The position numbers and the translations under genes were made by a program. This document shows, in pieces, positions 17,605 through 25,910 of a stretch of 64,000 nucleotides of DNA. The DNA comes from an uncultured Eggerthellaceae bacterium (GTDB lineage Bacteria; Actinomycetota; Coriobacteriia; Coriobacteriales; Eggerthellaceae). Each line of letters begins with the position of its first letter. The first letter of the stretch is position 1. Where the stretch lies: assembly GCA_910588205.1 (NCBI GenBank), contig CAJUQK010000004.1, positions 1-64,000 on the forward strand. Direction: 5' to 3'. The notes under the pieces are model-generated. The model was given only the letters and a program-made list of their open reading frames with translations, was not told the DNA's origin and ran no database searches.

Positions 17605-17828
17605 CAGAAGCAGAAGAGGTCAGTGATGCCGGTAAGGGATGACTGCAAGCAATGGGAAGCGGAGGTCACGGCATGATGCACGAATACCCCCTCATCCAGC
17701 ACCCCCATCAGAGCACCGATGCCCACCAGCACGCAAAGCAGCGCCGAGAGCACAATGGCGTATTCGACGCTCGACTGCCCGCGCTCATCCGCTACAAGCC
17801 GTTTATCCCATTGGATATCGCGTCCCAA
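17604..17828 (-). CDS. Flp-like second pilin
   Basis: A small pilin-like protein. The open frame runs back to 18137, but its first ~100 residues are a frame shadow of flp; the genuine part begins near ADERGQSSVEYAIVL. The best start I can find is a TTG at 17828, giving 74 residues and overlapping the 3' end of flp by 37 nt; no good ribosome-binding site is visible, so coupling to flp is likely and the start is uncertain. The motif DERG then QSSVEY followed by a hydrophobic helix is the Flp prepilin pattern (G, then x4-E-Y). The tail carries cysteines (SHCLQSS, DLFCF). Confidence 0.7.
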   Translation of the reverse strand: MGRDIQWDKRLVADERGQSSVEYAIVLSALLCVLVGIGALMGVLDEGVFVHHAVTSASHCLQSSLTGITDLFCF

Positions 17829-18079
17829 AGCTCTTGCAGCTTTGGCCTGAAGACAGTGATCGCGATAATCGCAATCACCACAAGCACGCCGACCAAGATC
17901 GCATACTCGGTGGTTCCTTGACCGCGTTCGTCGGATAGCTTCGCATGGATCTTCGCGCACGCCCCCTGAGACGCGCGCCGTCCGCGACCAAGAGTGCTGG
18001 CTACCCAAGCCTGTACCCTCCCGAACCTTCCGAGACCGAAACCTCTTCCCGATAGTTCGTCTTGCCGCTTCGCCATCAT
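17792..18079 (-). CDS. flp: Flp-type major pilin
   Basis: Flp/Fap-type prepilin, the predicted main subunit of the Tad pilus. The processing site is DERG, followed by QGTTEYAILV and a long hydrophobic helix (GVLVVIAIIAITVF), leaving a mature pilin of about 42 residues. With the start at 18079 (MMAKRQ, preceded by GAGGAGAGG) the leader is about 53 residues, much longer than the usual leader of some 10-25. The frame opens at 18115, but that start has a poorer ribosome-binding site. The gene follows tadC in the same direction with a 57-bp gap. Confidence 0.88.
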   Translation of the reverse strand: MMAKRQDELSGRGFGLGRFGRVQAWVASTLGRGRRASQGACAKIHAKLSDERGQGTTEYAILVGVLVVIAIIAITVFRPKLQELWDAISNGINGL

Positions 18080-18136
18080 CCTCTCCTCTCTTCCAAAGAG
18101 CCTCGTGAGCTCCATCCCGTCTTTGCAGCCTCTGCA

Positions 18137-19069
18137 TCAGAAGCCTCCATTCATGAGCTCTAACAGCACAGGCCCTAATACCAAGATCAACATGGCTGGC
18201 AAGATGAGCACCCCCGTCGGCACCATCATCTTCACGGGAGCCTTCGCAATGCGCTCCTCCCGCTGCGCCTTGCAGGCATTCCTCACCTGGATGCTCTCAG
18301 CCTCCAACCCCTCGACCAAAGAGGTACCGAACCGCAACGACCGAATCCATGCATCTACCACCCGTACGAAAACGCCTGAATCGTAGGTAGCCGCAAGCTC
18401 TCGCAGGGCATCACTGCGCCGCTGCAATCCCGCCATCCATAGGTCCTGAGCCACCTTCAGCTCATGGGAGAGCGGTGTGTCGAAATGGGTGCAATACAGC
18501 TTGAGCGCCGTATCGAAGGAGAGGCCGCTGCGCATCCCCAAAGCCATCACGTCGAGCATCTCTGGCAGGTGCTCTTCCAAGCTGGTCTCGCGCTCTTGTT
18601 CCCGGCGCCGCAGCACCCTACCGGGCAGCTTCCAGCCCTCGAAGGCTCCTACGAACCCCAGCAAAAGGGCCAATGCGCCCGACAGGAGTCCTCCCAAACC
18701 AAGACCAAGGACCCCACCCAGAAGGCAGAGCCGAAAGCGCGCCTCTGCGAAGGCGGCTTCGGATACCGCACCTGCTACCCCAGCCCTGGCTGCCTGGGCC
18801 TCGAAGTGCTTCGCAGAGCGCAACGTCGAGGGACACCAGGACCGTTCTTGACCAGATCTGAAGAGCAAGGTCTCTCGCTCCATCAAAGCCAACACGAAGC
18901 CAGCACGGTCATTTCCGTGCAGCTCTGTCCCCACCGAAAGAGCCTGCACCTTAGCGCGTCGGCTCCGCAGGGCAGCAACCCAAGCTCTTCCGCTCAGAAA
19001 ACCCGTTGCTCCCCCGAAGGTGAGGGCAAGCAAAGCCAGAGGGTCTGCCAAGAGCACGGCGCCCATCAC
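18137..19069 (-). CDS. tadC: Tad inner-membrane platform protein TadC
   Basis: A 310-residue membrane protein with a type II secretion F (T2SSF) domain. The motif LPEMLDVMALGMRSGLSFDTALKLY (residues about 165-190) is the conserved GspF/TadC pattern, and hydrophobic helices lie at the N-terminus, near 110-140 and at the extreme C-terminus (MLILVLGPVLLELM). TadB and TadC form the membrane platform on which the ATPase drives pilus assembly. Its start overlaps the tadB stop by 4 nt. Confidence 0.92.
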   Translation of the reverse strand: MMGAVLLADPLALLALTFGGATGFLSGRAWVAALRSRRAKVQALSVGTELHGNDRAGFVLALMERETLLFRSGQERSWCPSTLRSAKHFEAQAARAGVAGAVSEAAFAEARFRLCLLGGVLGLGLGGLLSGALALLLGFVGAFEGWKLPGRVLRRREQERETSLEEHLPEMLDVMALGMRSGLSFDTALKLYCTHFDTPLSHELKVAQDLWMAGLQRRSDALRELAATYDSGVFVRVVDAWIRSLRFGTSLVEGLEAESIQVRNACKAQREERIAKAPVKMMVPTGVLILPAMLILVLGPVLLELMNGGF

Positions 19070-20040
19070 TGATCCGCTCGACAGATCCGGCGAACAGAGA
19101 GCACCCCCACCAGTTGCATCACCAATGCGATACCCAAGAGGATGACCCCCAAGGGGCTCTCGAAGAACGGATCCAAGAAGCCAGGGCTTGCCAATGAGAA
19201 GAACGCTATCAAGATGAAGGGCATCACGGTCACGATACTGGCGGACAACCGTGCCTGCGCAGTCTGCACGCGCAGCGATCGTGCCAACTCCAATTCTCCC
19301 CTGACCGCTTCGCGGGCTGATTCCAGTACAGGAGCGATGCTGCCACCGCTTTGATGCTGCACGTCCAAGGCGATGGCCACAAAGGCCAACTCCGGCACAT
19401 CCTTGACGCTTCCCAAGGGTGTCAAGGCCTCTGCAGCTCCCTCTCCGATCCGCAACCGCTTCGCTACGCTCTGGAACAAAGGCTGTATGGGGCCAGTCAG
19501 ATCCGTTGCAGCCTGCTCCATCGTCTGCTGCAACGAATGACCCGAACGAAAGCTATCTGCCAAGAGGCGAAGAGCATCGGGTACCGCCTCGCGAATGGCT
19601 TGGCTCACCCCCTCGGCCTTATGACGGAGCACGCCCCAAAGGCCCAAGACCAATAGGCACGCTACAGCCACTGCAAAGGTCAGCGAACGAGTGAACACAA
19701 GCGACAAGAAGGCTACCCCTGTTGTAACCCCCAACCCTAGGCTCACCAGCGTAGCTCCATCCAAGCGGGCAGCTTCGGGCCACGAGGCACGAAGCACCAT
19801 CTTCGCCTGAGACACTCCTTCGCACACCGCACCATGCCTCAGCATCCGCTCCACCAAAGGCCTGAACGGCTGCACCAAGAAGATGGCAAAGGCAAACAGA
19901 GCGGAGCGCTTCTCCAGCCCAAGACTGTAAGCGCCCTGCACCCGCTCTTTCCCCCGTTTCAAGGCAGCTGTGCAAAGACACGCACCACCGAGAGCAGCGA
20001 AAGCTATGCCGCCTGTCGCGAAAGCTCCGCTTCCTCCCAT
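19066..20040 (-). CDS. tadB: Tad inner-membrane platform protein TadB
   Basis: A 324-residue T2SSF-domain protein, partner of TadC. The conserved block is VPDALRLLADSFRSGHSLQQTMEQ (about residues 155-178), followed by the QTAQARLSASIVTVMPF segment leading into the last helices. Hydrophobic helices lie near residues 8-25, 100-135 and 270-315. It overlaps tadA by 37 nt and tadC by 4 nt, typical of this operon. Confidence 0.92.
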   Translation of the reverse strand: MGGSGAFATGGIAFAALGGACLCTAALKRGKERVQGAYSLGLEKRSALFAFAIFLVQPFRPLVERMLRHGAVCEGVSQAKMVLRASWPEAARLDGATLVSLGLGVTTGVAFLSLVFTRSLTFAVAVACLLVLGLWGVLRHKAEGVSQAIREAVPDALRLLADSFRSGHSLQQTMEQAATDLTGPIQPLFQSVAKRLRIGEGAAEALTPLGSVKDVPELAFVAIALDVQHQSGGSIAPVLESAREAVRGELELARSLRVQTAQARLSASIVTVMPFILIAFFSLASPGFLDPFFESPLGVILLGIALVMQLVGVLSVRRICRADQ

Positions 20041-21347
20041 CGGCTCACCTCCCTACCAAGAGCCTCGTCTGATCTCGCCCATCCATGAAGCTCGTCCAGA
20101 AGCTTTGGCGGCCGCACCCATTCCCCCGGATCCGTTGATCGGCTCCGCAAGAAGACGGTCTCCACTACGCAGCGTCTCTCCTTCCGGTCGAACCCTACTT
20201 CCGCCACCTCGGAAACGAAGCGGCGTCCTTCTCTATCTCGGACAACATGGACGATCTCGTCGAAGGCGCTCCCGATCTGCGCTTCAATGGCGTCAACCGG
20301 TAGATCAGAGCCATAGCGCACCATGGTCACCATGCGATCCACCACATCCTGAGGGGTATTCGCATGTAGGGTGGTCAGTGAGCCGTCATGACCGGTGTTC
20401 ATGGCTTGGAGCATATCCAGCGCCTCAGCCGAACGGCATTCCCCTACGATAATCCTGTCCGGTCTCATGCGCAGGGCATTGATGACCAGGTCACGTATGG
20501 TCACCTCCCCACACCCCTCCGCATTTCGGGGCCGAGCCTCCATCCTGACCACGTGAGCCTTAGGAGACAGCTTGAGCTCAAGGGAATCCTCGATGGTCAC
20601 CACGCGCTCATCGGGGCTGATAAGACAAGAGAGCGCGTTCAAGAGCGTGGTCTTGCCACTGCCCGTACCTCCTGATACCACTACGTTCTTCCGAAATGCT
20701 ATGAGCCACGACAGATAGCAAGCAACGCCTGTGCTGAGCGACCCTGCCTGTGCCATCTCTCCTAAGGTCAGCGACCGTTTCCCGAAGGCACGGATGGTCA
20801 GATGAGGACCATCTGGCGTGATGGGCGGGATGACAGCATTCACCCGATGGCCCTGAGGCAAGCGTGCATTCACCATAGGAGAGGACTCATCGATCCGACG
20901 GCCCAGCGGCCCGATGATGCGGTCGATCAGCACGCGCACCTGGTCATCGTTCTCGAAGGCGACATCGCTCTTCACGATGCGGCCTTCCCGTTCGAAATAG
21001 ACCTCTCGAGCGCCGTTGACCATGACCTCGGTGACCCCTTCATCTTCGATGAGCGTCTCCAGAGGGCCCATACCGAACACCACGTCGATCAACTGCTCGG
21101 TCAGGATCCGTTTATCCTCCATCCTCAGACAGCCCCATTTCGGAGTGCTGAGCGCCTGCTGACAAGCCGCCCTCAACTCGTTCTTGGCAGACTGCGGCTT
21201 GTCGGTCAACAACTGGGCAATGGCCTCGAAGGATGCGACCCCCTTGATATCCCGTCGCAGCTCTGCCACAGTAAGAGGAGCTTCTGCCTCTTGGAACGCC
21301 TGAGGCTCAGCAAGACCGATCGCTCGTACCCGTTCAGTGAGCGTCAC
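20004..21347 (-). CDS. tadA: Tad secretion ATPase TadA/CpaF
   Basis: A 447-residue cytoplasmic hexameric ATPase powering pilus assembly. Walker A is SGGTGSGKTTLLNAL (about residue 225), the Asp box and Walker B region is RMRPDRIIVGECRSAEA, and the His-box segment NTGHDGSLTTLHANTPQD follows; the N-terminal region contains the family's GMGPLETLIEDEGVTEVMVNG. Complete, normal length. Its start and the tadZ stop overlap in an ATGA-type junction. Confidence 0.96.
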   Translation of the reverse strand: MTLTERVRAIGLAEPQAFQEAEAPLTVAELRRDIKGVASFEAIAQLLTDKPQSAKNELRAACQQALSTPKWGCLRMEDKRILTEQLIDVVFGMGPLETLIEDEGVTEVMVNGAREVYFEREGRIVKSDVAFENDDQVRVLIDRIIGPLGRRIDESSPMVNARLPQGHRVNAVIPPITPDGPHLTIRAFGKRSLTLGEMAQAGSLSTGVACYLSWLIAFRKNVVVSGGTGSGKTTLLNALSCLISPDERVVTIEDSLELKLSPKAHVVRMEARPRNAEGCGEVTIRDLVINALRMRPDRIIVGECRSAEALDMLQAMNTGHDGSLTTLHANTPQDVVDRMVTMVRYGSDLPVDAIEAQIGSAFDEIVHVVRDREGRRFVSEVAEVGFDRKERRCVVETVFLRSRSTDPGEWVRPPKLLDELHGWARSDEALGREVSRWEEAELSRQAA

Positions 21348-22783
21348 GCCCTCACCTCCCTTCTCTGCCGCCTGGATATCGTGCGCTTCGATTCGCTCCC
21401 GTCGCTCCGGCCTGTCTTATCGGACGCCGCTCCTCCATTCCTTACCTGCGCTGAGTAGGGAGCACCGGCCTTGATGACGAAGGGCTCGTCTCGTCTGCTT
21501 CCTCTTCGTCGCCGCCGGGAGCGCCCGAATCCCCAGAAAGCGGTAAAGCCGCTCTTCGTCTCCACCTCGACCTCAGAGACTTCCACCCAAGCAGGGAAAA
21601 GCGTGGCTGCGAGCTTCTCCACGCTTCGAGCAAAGGGATTCGCCGAAGCCGCTAGCTCCTTGATGGCACCCAGACTGCAAAGCTCATCCACCTCAGAACC
21701 CCCATCGCTCAGCGCTTGCACGGGTACGCCGCCGAGAGCGCATGAGATATCAGCGGGAATGAACGGAGCTGTCTTCGAGCAATGGTTCAGAGCGAACGCG
21801 AATGTACCCGCAGCTATTCCCATCCTCTGACAGAGCTCCAGGGCATGCTGGCAGGCCCGGACGCTTCCCGATCTTTGATCCACCATGAACAGCGTACGCG
21901 AGGCCATCTCCAGCAGAGCTGCGTGCATATCCGACCAGGCAGTCCCAAGATCTGCCACCACGATGTCGAACTGATCCGTAGCGGCCGAGGCCAAATCTGG
22001 CACGCTCTCTGCTAGTAGCTCACTGCGCTCAAGCCTTGCAGGCGCACCCACAAGGGCAACCTCTCCTACCTTCGCTTGCTGAGCCAGCTTCGCGAACATT
22101 GAGGCCCTCGGAAGCACGTCCTCGAAAGTCAAGGGCCTCTCTTGGCCGAAAGCGCGTGGGAGCATCCCGAATTGCAGATCGCAATCAAGCAGGATCACGC
22201 GCGCTCCATGGCTCGCCAACTGAGCTGCCAGGCAAGCCGCCACCACGCTCTTGCCCACCCCACCACTGCCGCTAGCAATAGTCATGAGCAGGCCGCTTCC
22301 CTTGCATTCCCGCGAAGGCGCTTGTGAAGCCGTGGCTGCCAGGCCCCCTTTGCGAGGATTGCCGCTCAAAGGCACTCCAAGGCCCTCTGGATAGGCATCT
22401 GCAACCTCCCCCATACGCGCCCGTCGACGCAGTTCTATGGCAAAGCGACGACTGAACCCTTCCGGGTCTTCCACCTCAGTGACGCCTGCCGAAGACGCCC
22501 GAGAACGACAAGAGCCACCTGGATCGGATGTGACCATCACGACAACACCCGAGAATCCATCCCTTCGCAAGGCGGCTACGAGATTCACCTCGGGAACATC
22601 CTGGCTTGAGATGATCCAGACCTCTTCGAATCCCTTCCCCGCCGCTACTGCTGAACGCAACTCGGCTCCACTCGTAAAGGTCTCGAGCCAACCGATGCTC
22701 TCTAAGGTCAGATCCTCCAGCCCTAAAAGCTGCGGCATCTTCAAACTCATCTCGTCAGCGCACAGCGCTACGATCCCGCTCAT
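21344..22783 (-). CDS. tadZ: Tad localisation ATPase TadZ/CpaE
   Basis: A 479-residue protein with an N-terminal receiver-like domain (about 1-115) and a MinD/ParA-type ATPase domain (about 165-400). The deviant Walker A reads SGSGGVGKSVVA; the signature lysine of canonical MinD (KGGVGKS) is Ser here, a change also seen in some TadZ proteins. LLDCDLQFGMLPRAFG is the A' motif. The C-terminal ~70 residues are highly basic (RSRRRRRGSRR). TadZ proteins position the pilus machine at the cell pole (family knowledge). Confidence 0.88.
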   Translation of the reverse strand: MSGIVALCADEMSLKMPQLLGLEDLTLESIGWLETFTSGAELRSAVAAGKGFEEVWIISSQDVPEVNLVAALRRDGFSGVVVMVTSDPGGSCRSRASSAGVTEVEDPEGFSRRFAIELRRRARMGEVADAYPEGLGVPLSGNPRKGGLAATASQAPSRECKGSGLLMTIASGSGGVGKSVVAACLAAQLASHGARVILLDCDLQFGMLPRAFGQERPLTFEDVLPRASMFAKLAQQAKVGEVALVGAPARLERSELLAESVPDLASAATDQFDIVVADLGTAWSDMHAALLEMASRTLFMVDQRSGSVRACQHALELCQRMGIAAGTFAFALNHCSKTAPFIPADISCALGGVPVQALSDGGSEVDELCSLGAIKELAASANPFARSVEKLAATLFPAWVEVSEVEVETKSGFTAFWGFGRSRRRRRGSRRDEPFVIKAGAPYSAQVRNGGAASDKTGRSDGSESKRTISRRQRREVRA

Positions 22784-23454
22784 CGCTCCTCCTCTTCCGA
22801 GTCGCCCTCGCCGCCAGCTGGTCCTGGAAGCGCGAAATAGAGGGTCTGACCCTCAGCCGCTTGGATCATCTCCTGAACACGAGAAGGCTGGACCGCTAGG
22901 GTCACCCAAGCATCTGCTCCAGACCCCTTAGCATCTTGAGAAGCGCTCGTAGCCAGAATCAACGCCTCGGAAGCTAGCTTGGTAGTAGAGCTAGACCCCA
23001 CCGCATAGACATCAGCAGACACGCCAGGACGCAGCGCTCCCCCCACCGCCTGCACTTCCTTTGCGGGAACGCTGAGGGCATAGGACCCCCGGGGCACATC
23101 AATGGCAGAGGTGTCGAATCCGAACCGAGCAGTTGATATCACCTCTCCCGCCAGGATGGTTGAACCCACTTGCTTGCCCACTGCGTCTTCCCGACGCAGC
23201 ACAGCGTCTGCAGGCAGCAGCGATGCCACCCAGACGCGTTCGTCCACATCCCCTTCGGCCACGGTCTCCCCCGCAGCGATATCGTGCTTCGCCACGCAGA
23301 CCTGCACCTGATCACCCCCATAGCGTGAGAGCATCTCCGCTTCGGCAGCGCGTTTCTCCTCATCTATCGAGAGCAGATACGCCCCCACGCAAAGAGCACA
23401 CAGAAGGCCGCAGGCACATCCTGCCCACAGCGTCTTATTCAGCCTTCGCTTCAC
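22780..23454 (-). CDS. cpaB: Tad pilus assembly protein CpaB/RcpC
   Basis: A 224-residue protein with one N-terminal transmembrane helix (AGCACGLLCALCVGAYLLSI) and a SAF domain (about 45-110, CVAKHDIAAGETVAEGDV) followed by the RcpC/CpaB region. In diderms it stabilises the secretin; here no secretin gene is present, so its role in a monoderm wall is open. The start is set at a GTG (KRRLNKTLW) with AAGGAGG upstream; the frame extends 49 residues further but that part crosses the likely promoter. It is the first gene of the Tad operon. Confidence 0.85.
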   Translation of the reverse strand: MKRRLNKTLWAGCACGLLCALCVGAYLLSIDEEKRAAEAEMLSRYGGDQVQVCVAKHDIAAGETVAEGDVDERVWVASLLPADAVLRREDAVGKQVGSTILAGEVISTARFGFDTSAIDVPRGSYALSVPAKEVQAVGGALRPGVSADVYAVGSSSTTKLASEALILATSASQDAKGSGADAWVTLAVQPSRVQEMIQAAEGQTLYFALPGPAGGEGDSEEEER

Positions 23455-23505
23455 TAACCCACGCACCTCCTTGGCGGTTTTCGTACTCCTGAGTATGACC
23501 GGCGC

Positions 23506-23527
23506 ATCTGACAGATATCTGACAGAT
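23506..23527. promoter_or_regulatory. Tandem palindromic operator candidate upstream of cpaB
   Basis: Two adjoining identical copies of ATCTGACAGAT (23506-23516 and 23517-23527), each a perfect palindrome around its central A. They lie about 52 bp upstream of the cpaB GTG start, in the 277-bp divergent region (23455-23731) between the Tad operon and the DUF2229-type operon, where I see no gene. Operator function is inferred from symmetry and position. Confidence 0.5.
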
Positions 23528-23746
23528 GCACGTCGTCCCGCAAGCCCCGCTTCGACAGCGATCTTCCACTGGTCTGCACAGAACCCCACCCTGGCCTTCA
23601 TCCATTCAGCACCGTTTCATCTCCTTTCATGCACCGCCGTACCCGAACCTGTCTTCTGCGAAAGCGATACAATGCCCCCTTGCAACCAGACTCGTTCTGA
23701 ACTCCCCGAGAAAGAGAGGCGATGAGGACCCTTGCGGTCAGAAGTT

Positions 23747-24727
23747 ATGAACATAGAGACCATCGGTATTCCCCAGGCGTTGCTGACCTACCGCTTCCAC
23801 CTGATGTGGAAAACGTTCTTCAACGAACTAGGGCTTACGGTGATCGAGAGCCGCCCTACTGACTCTGCTCTCCTCGCCCGAGGCGACTCCCTTTCTTCCG
23901 ACGAGAGCTGCCTGGCATCCAAGGTGTTCATCGGTCACGTAGACGACCTGATAGATCGAGTAGACGCTATCTTCGTCCCTTCTTACGCCAGCGTATCCGC
24001 GCGTCAGGGCTTCTGCACCAAATACCAGGCACTCCCCGACATGACCGCGAACATCTTCCGCGACAGCCATACTCCCATTGTCAGCCTGCTCATCCAGGAT
24101 ATGTCGAATGCAAAGGAAGCTCAGAGCGCCTATATCCAGCTGGGAGAGCAACTCGGGCGAGACAAGCATAAGGCGAAGCATGCCTACAAAACAGCGCTCA
24201 AGGCCCAACGAGCTGCTGACGCTCAGGCCGTAAAGGCTCAGGAACTACAACTAAAGAAAGTAAGTCGTCTGCGCCAGAGCGCCCAAGAAGCGAGCGCTGC
24301 TGGGCCGCTGGTCATCCTCGTGGTTGCACATCCCTACATCTCCCATGACGCATATCTGGCCGGGCCCGTGCTCGAGGCGCTCATGGAGACAGATGCCTAC
24401 ATCCTCTTCGCTGATGAGACGGACAAGAAGAAGGCCTTCAAGGAGAGCTTTCGCTTCACCGAAACGATGCCCTGGCTCATCAGCCGGGAGCTCATCGGAT
24501 CCATCTTGATGCTCCAGGACCAGATAGATGGCATCGTGCTGATCAGCGCGTTCCCTTGCGGCCCCGACTCTATGACCAACGACGCCATCATGCGCTATAT
24601 CCATGGTACGCCTATCCTGAATCTCATGATCGATGCCCAAAGCGGCACCGCGGGCATTCAGACGCGGGTGGAAAGCTTCATGGACATCCTGCGTTTCCAG
24701 CAGAAAGGGGGTTATCTCCATGGATAG
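23747..24727 (+). CDS. DUF2229-type 2-hydroxyacyl-CoA dehydratase-like protein, subunit 1
   Basis: A 326-residue protein resembling the first part of DUF2229/HgdB-like proteins, which carry Fe-S clusters and are energised by an ASKHA-type activase. Cysteines in family-like positions are in DESCLASKVFIGH (about 52), ARQGFCTKY (about 87) and AFPCGPDSM (about 270). The N-terminal motif IGIPQALLTYRFHLMWKTFF is typical. The start could instead be the TTG at 23732, which has a GAGG a few bases upstream. It overlaps the next gene by 8 nt. The substrate is unknown; dehydration of 2-hydroxyacyl-CoA should not be assumed. Confidence 0.75.
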   Translation: MNIETIGIPQALLTYRFHLMWKTFFNELGLTVIESRPTDSALLARGDSLSSDESCLASKVFIGHVDDLIDRVDAIFVPSYASVSARQGFCTKYQALPDMTANIFRDSHTPIVSLLIQDMSNAKEAQSAYIQLGEQLGRDKHKAKHAYKTALKAQRAADAQAVKAQELQLKKVSRLRQSAQEASAAGPLVILVVAHPYISHDAYLAGPVLEALMETDAYILFADETDKKKAFKESFRFTETMPWLISRELIGSILMLQDQIDGIVLISAFPCGPDSMTNDAIMRYIHGTPILNLMIDAQSGTAGIQTRVESFMDILRFQQKGGYLHG

Positions 24728-25910
24728 GGTCGACGCTCCCGAATCCCTGCGCTCTCAGGTCACGGTCACCCAAGAACGCAGCCTACGCGCCCTGTTCTCA
24801 TCCGGCAAGAAGAAGCCAGACAAGCGCCATAAGCACATCCGTGTGGCATTCTTTCGTTATTGCTACTATGATCCGGCGTTCAAGTTCTTCGTAGAGCAGG
24901 TACTGAACGCAGAATACCTCCCCCTGCCGCCTGCCACACGCCGCACCGACGAGATAGGCACGCAGAATTCCACGGACTACGTCTGCACCCCCTTCAAGCA
25001 TATCCTGGGAGACTTCGCCGACGCCCTTGAGGCTGGAGCGAATGTCATCGTCCAGTTCGGCGGTCCGTGCCGCTTGGGTTACTACGGAGAGCTTCAAGAA
25101 TCCATCCTGCATGACATGGGCTATGACGATTTCCGCATGCTGAACTTCTCCCGCGGGTTAGAGGGCTCGGCAGCGGTTGCCTGGACGAAGGAATGCCTGA
25201 AGCAGGTGAACCCCGACATCAACGTCCCTAAAGCAGCCCTCCGCTTGATCCCGCTGGCGAACATGACCACCAAGCTGGACGCGGCCATGGATTTCTATCT
25301 GGCGAATGCGGGGTTCGAAGTTGAGCCTGGCTCCTTTGACCGGGCCTGGGAAGCCTTCATGGATGACATGCGCACAGCCACCGACGACAAGGCTGTGAAC
25401 GAAGTCTACGCCCGTACCATGGATCGCTTCAGATCCCTTCCGCTGAACAAACCCGCTGACCCTATCCGCATCGGCATCGTTGGCGAGATGTTCACCGCCA
25501 TTGATGCCCGAGCGAATCTCGGTCTCGATCACAAGCTCTTGGCTATGGGCGTGGAGCTGCACCGAATGATGAACCTGACGAACCGGTTCGTTCGCTATAA
25601 CGAAGGGAACCTGCGTCTGTCGGCCTCGGAGTATATCCGCTATGACATGGGCCCCACATCTACGTTGACCATCGTGGCGGCTAAGCGCTACGCCGAAGAG
25701 GGCTTCGATGGCATCGTCCATGCGAAATCTGCCGGATGCACCCCTGAGATCGACTGCGAGCCAGTGCTTCAGCGTATCGCCCAAGACCATTCCATACCCA
25801 TCCTCTATCTCACCTACGACGCCCAAACCTCCGACACGGGTTTGGATACCCGGCTTGAAGCCTTCTATGACATGCTTGCCATGAAGAAGCAGAAAGGATC
25901 ACGGCTATGA
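24720..25910 (+). CDS. DUF2229-type 2-hydroxyacyl-CoA dehydratase-like protein, subunit 2
   Basis: A 396-residue protein matching the second half of DUF2229 proteins. Cysteine-containing motifs are YVCTPFKHILGDF (near 100), GGPCRLGYYGELQ (near 125) and SAGCTPEIDCEPVLQ (near 340), with the tail TGLDTRLEAFYDML. These cysteines probably ligate an Fe-S cluster, possibly of the double-cubane type seen in activase-dependent reductases (inference). The start at 24720 has AAAGGGGG upstream and lies inside the end of subunit 1; the stop overlaps the activase start by 4 nt. Confidence 0.78.
   Translation: MDRVDAPESLRSQVTVTQERSLRALFSSGKKKPDKRHKHIRVAFFRYCYYDPAFKFFVEQVLNAEYLPLPPATRRTDEIGTQNSTDYVCTPFKHILGDFADALEAGANVIVQFGGPCRLGYYGELQESILHDMGYDDFRMLNFSRGLEGSAAVAWTKECLKQVNPDINVPKAALRLIPLANMTTKLDAAMDFYLANAGFEVEPGSFDRAWEAFMDDMRTATDDKAVNEVYARTMDRFRSLPLNKPADPIRIGIVGEMFTAIDARANLGLDHKLLAMGVELHRMMNLTNRFVRYNEGNLRLSASEYIRYDMGPTSTLTIVAAKRYAEEGFDGIVHAKSAGCTPEIDCEPVLQRIAQDHSIPILYLTYDAQTSDTGLDTRLEAFYDMLAMKKQKGSRL

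Noticed and set aside
17829..18137. First ~100 codons of the long frame containing the second pilin
   Set aside because: Out-of-frame shadow of flp with basic, low-quality sequence; only the part after about 17828 resembles a pilin.
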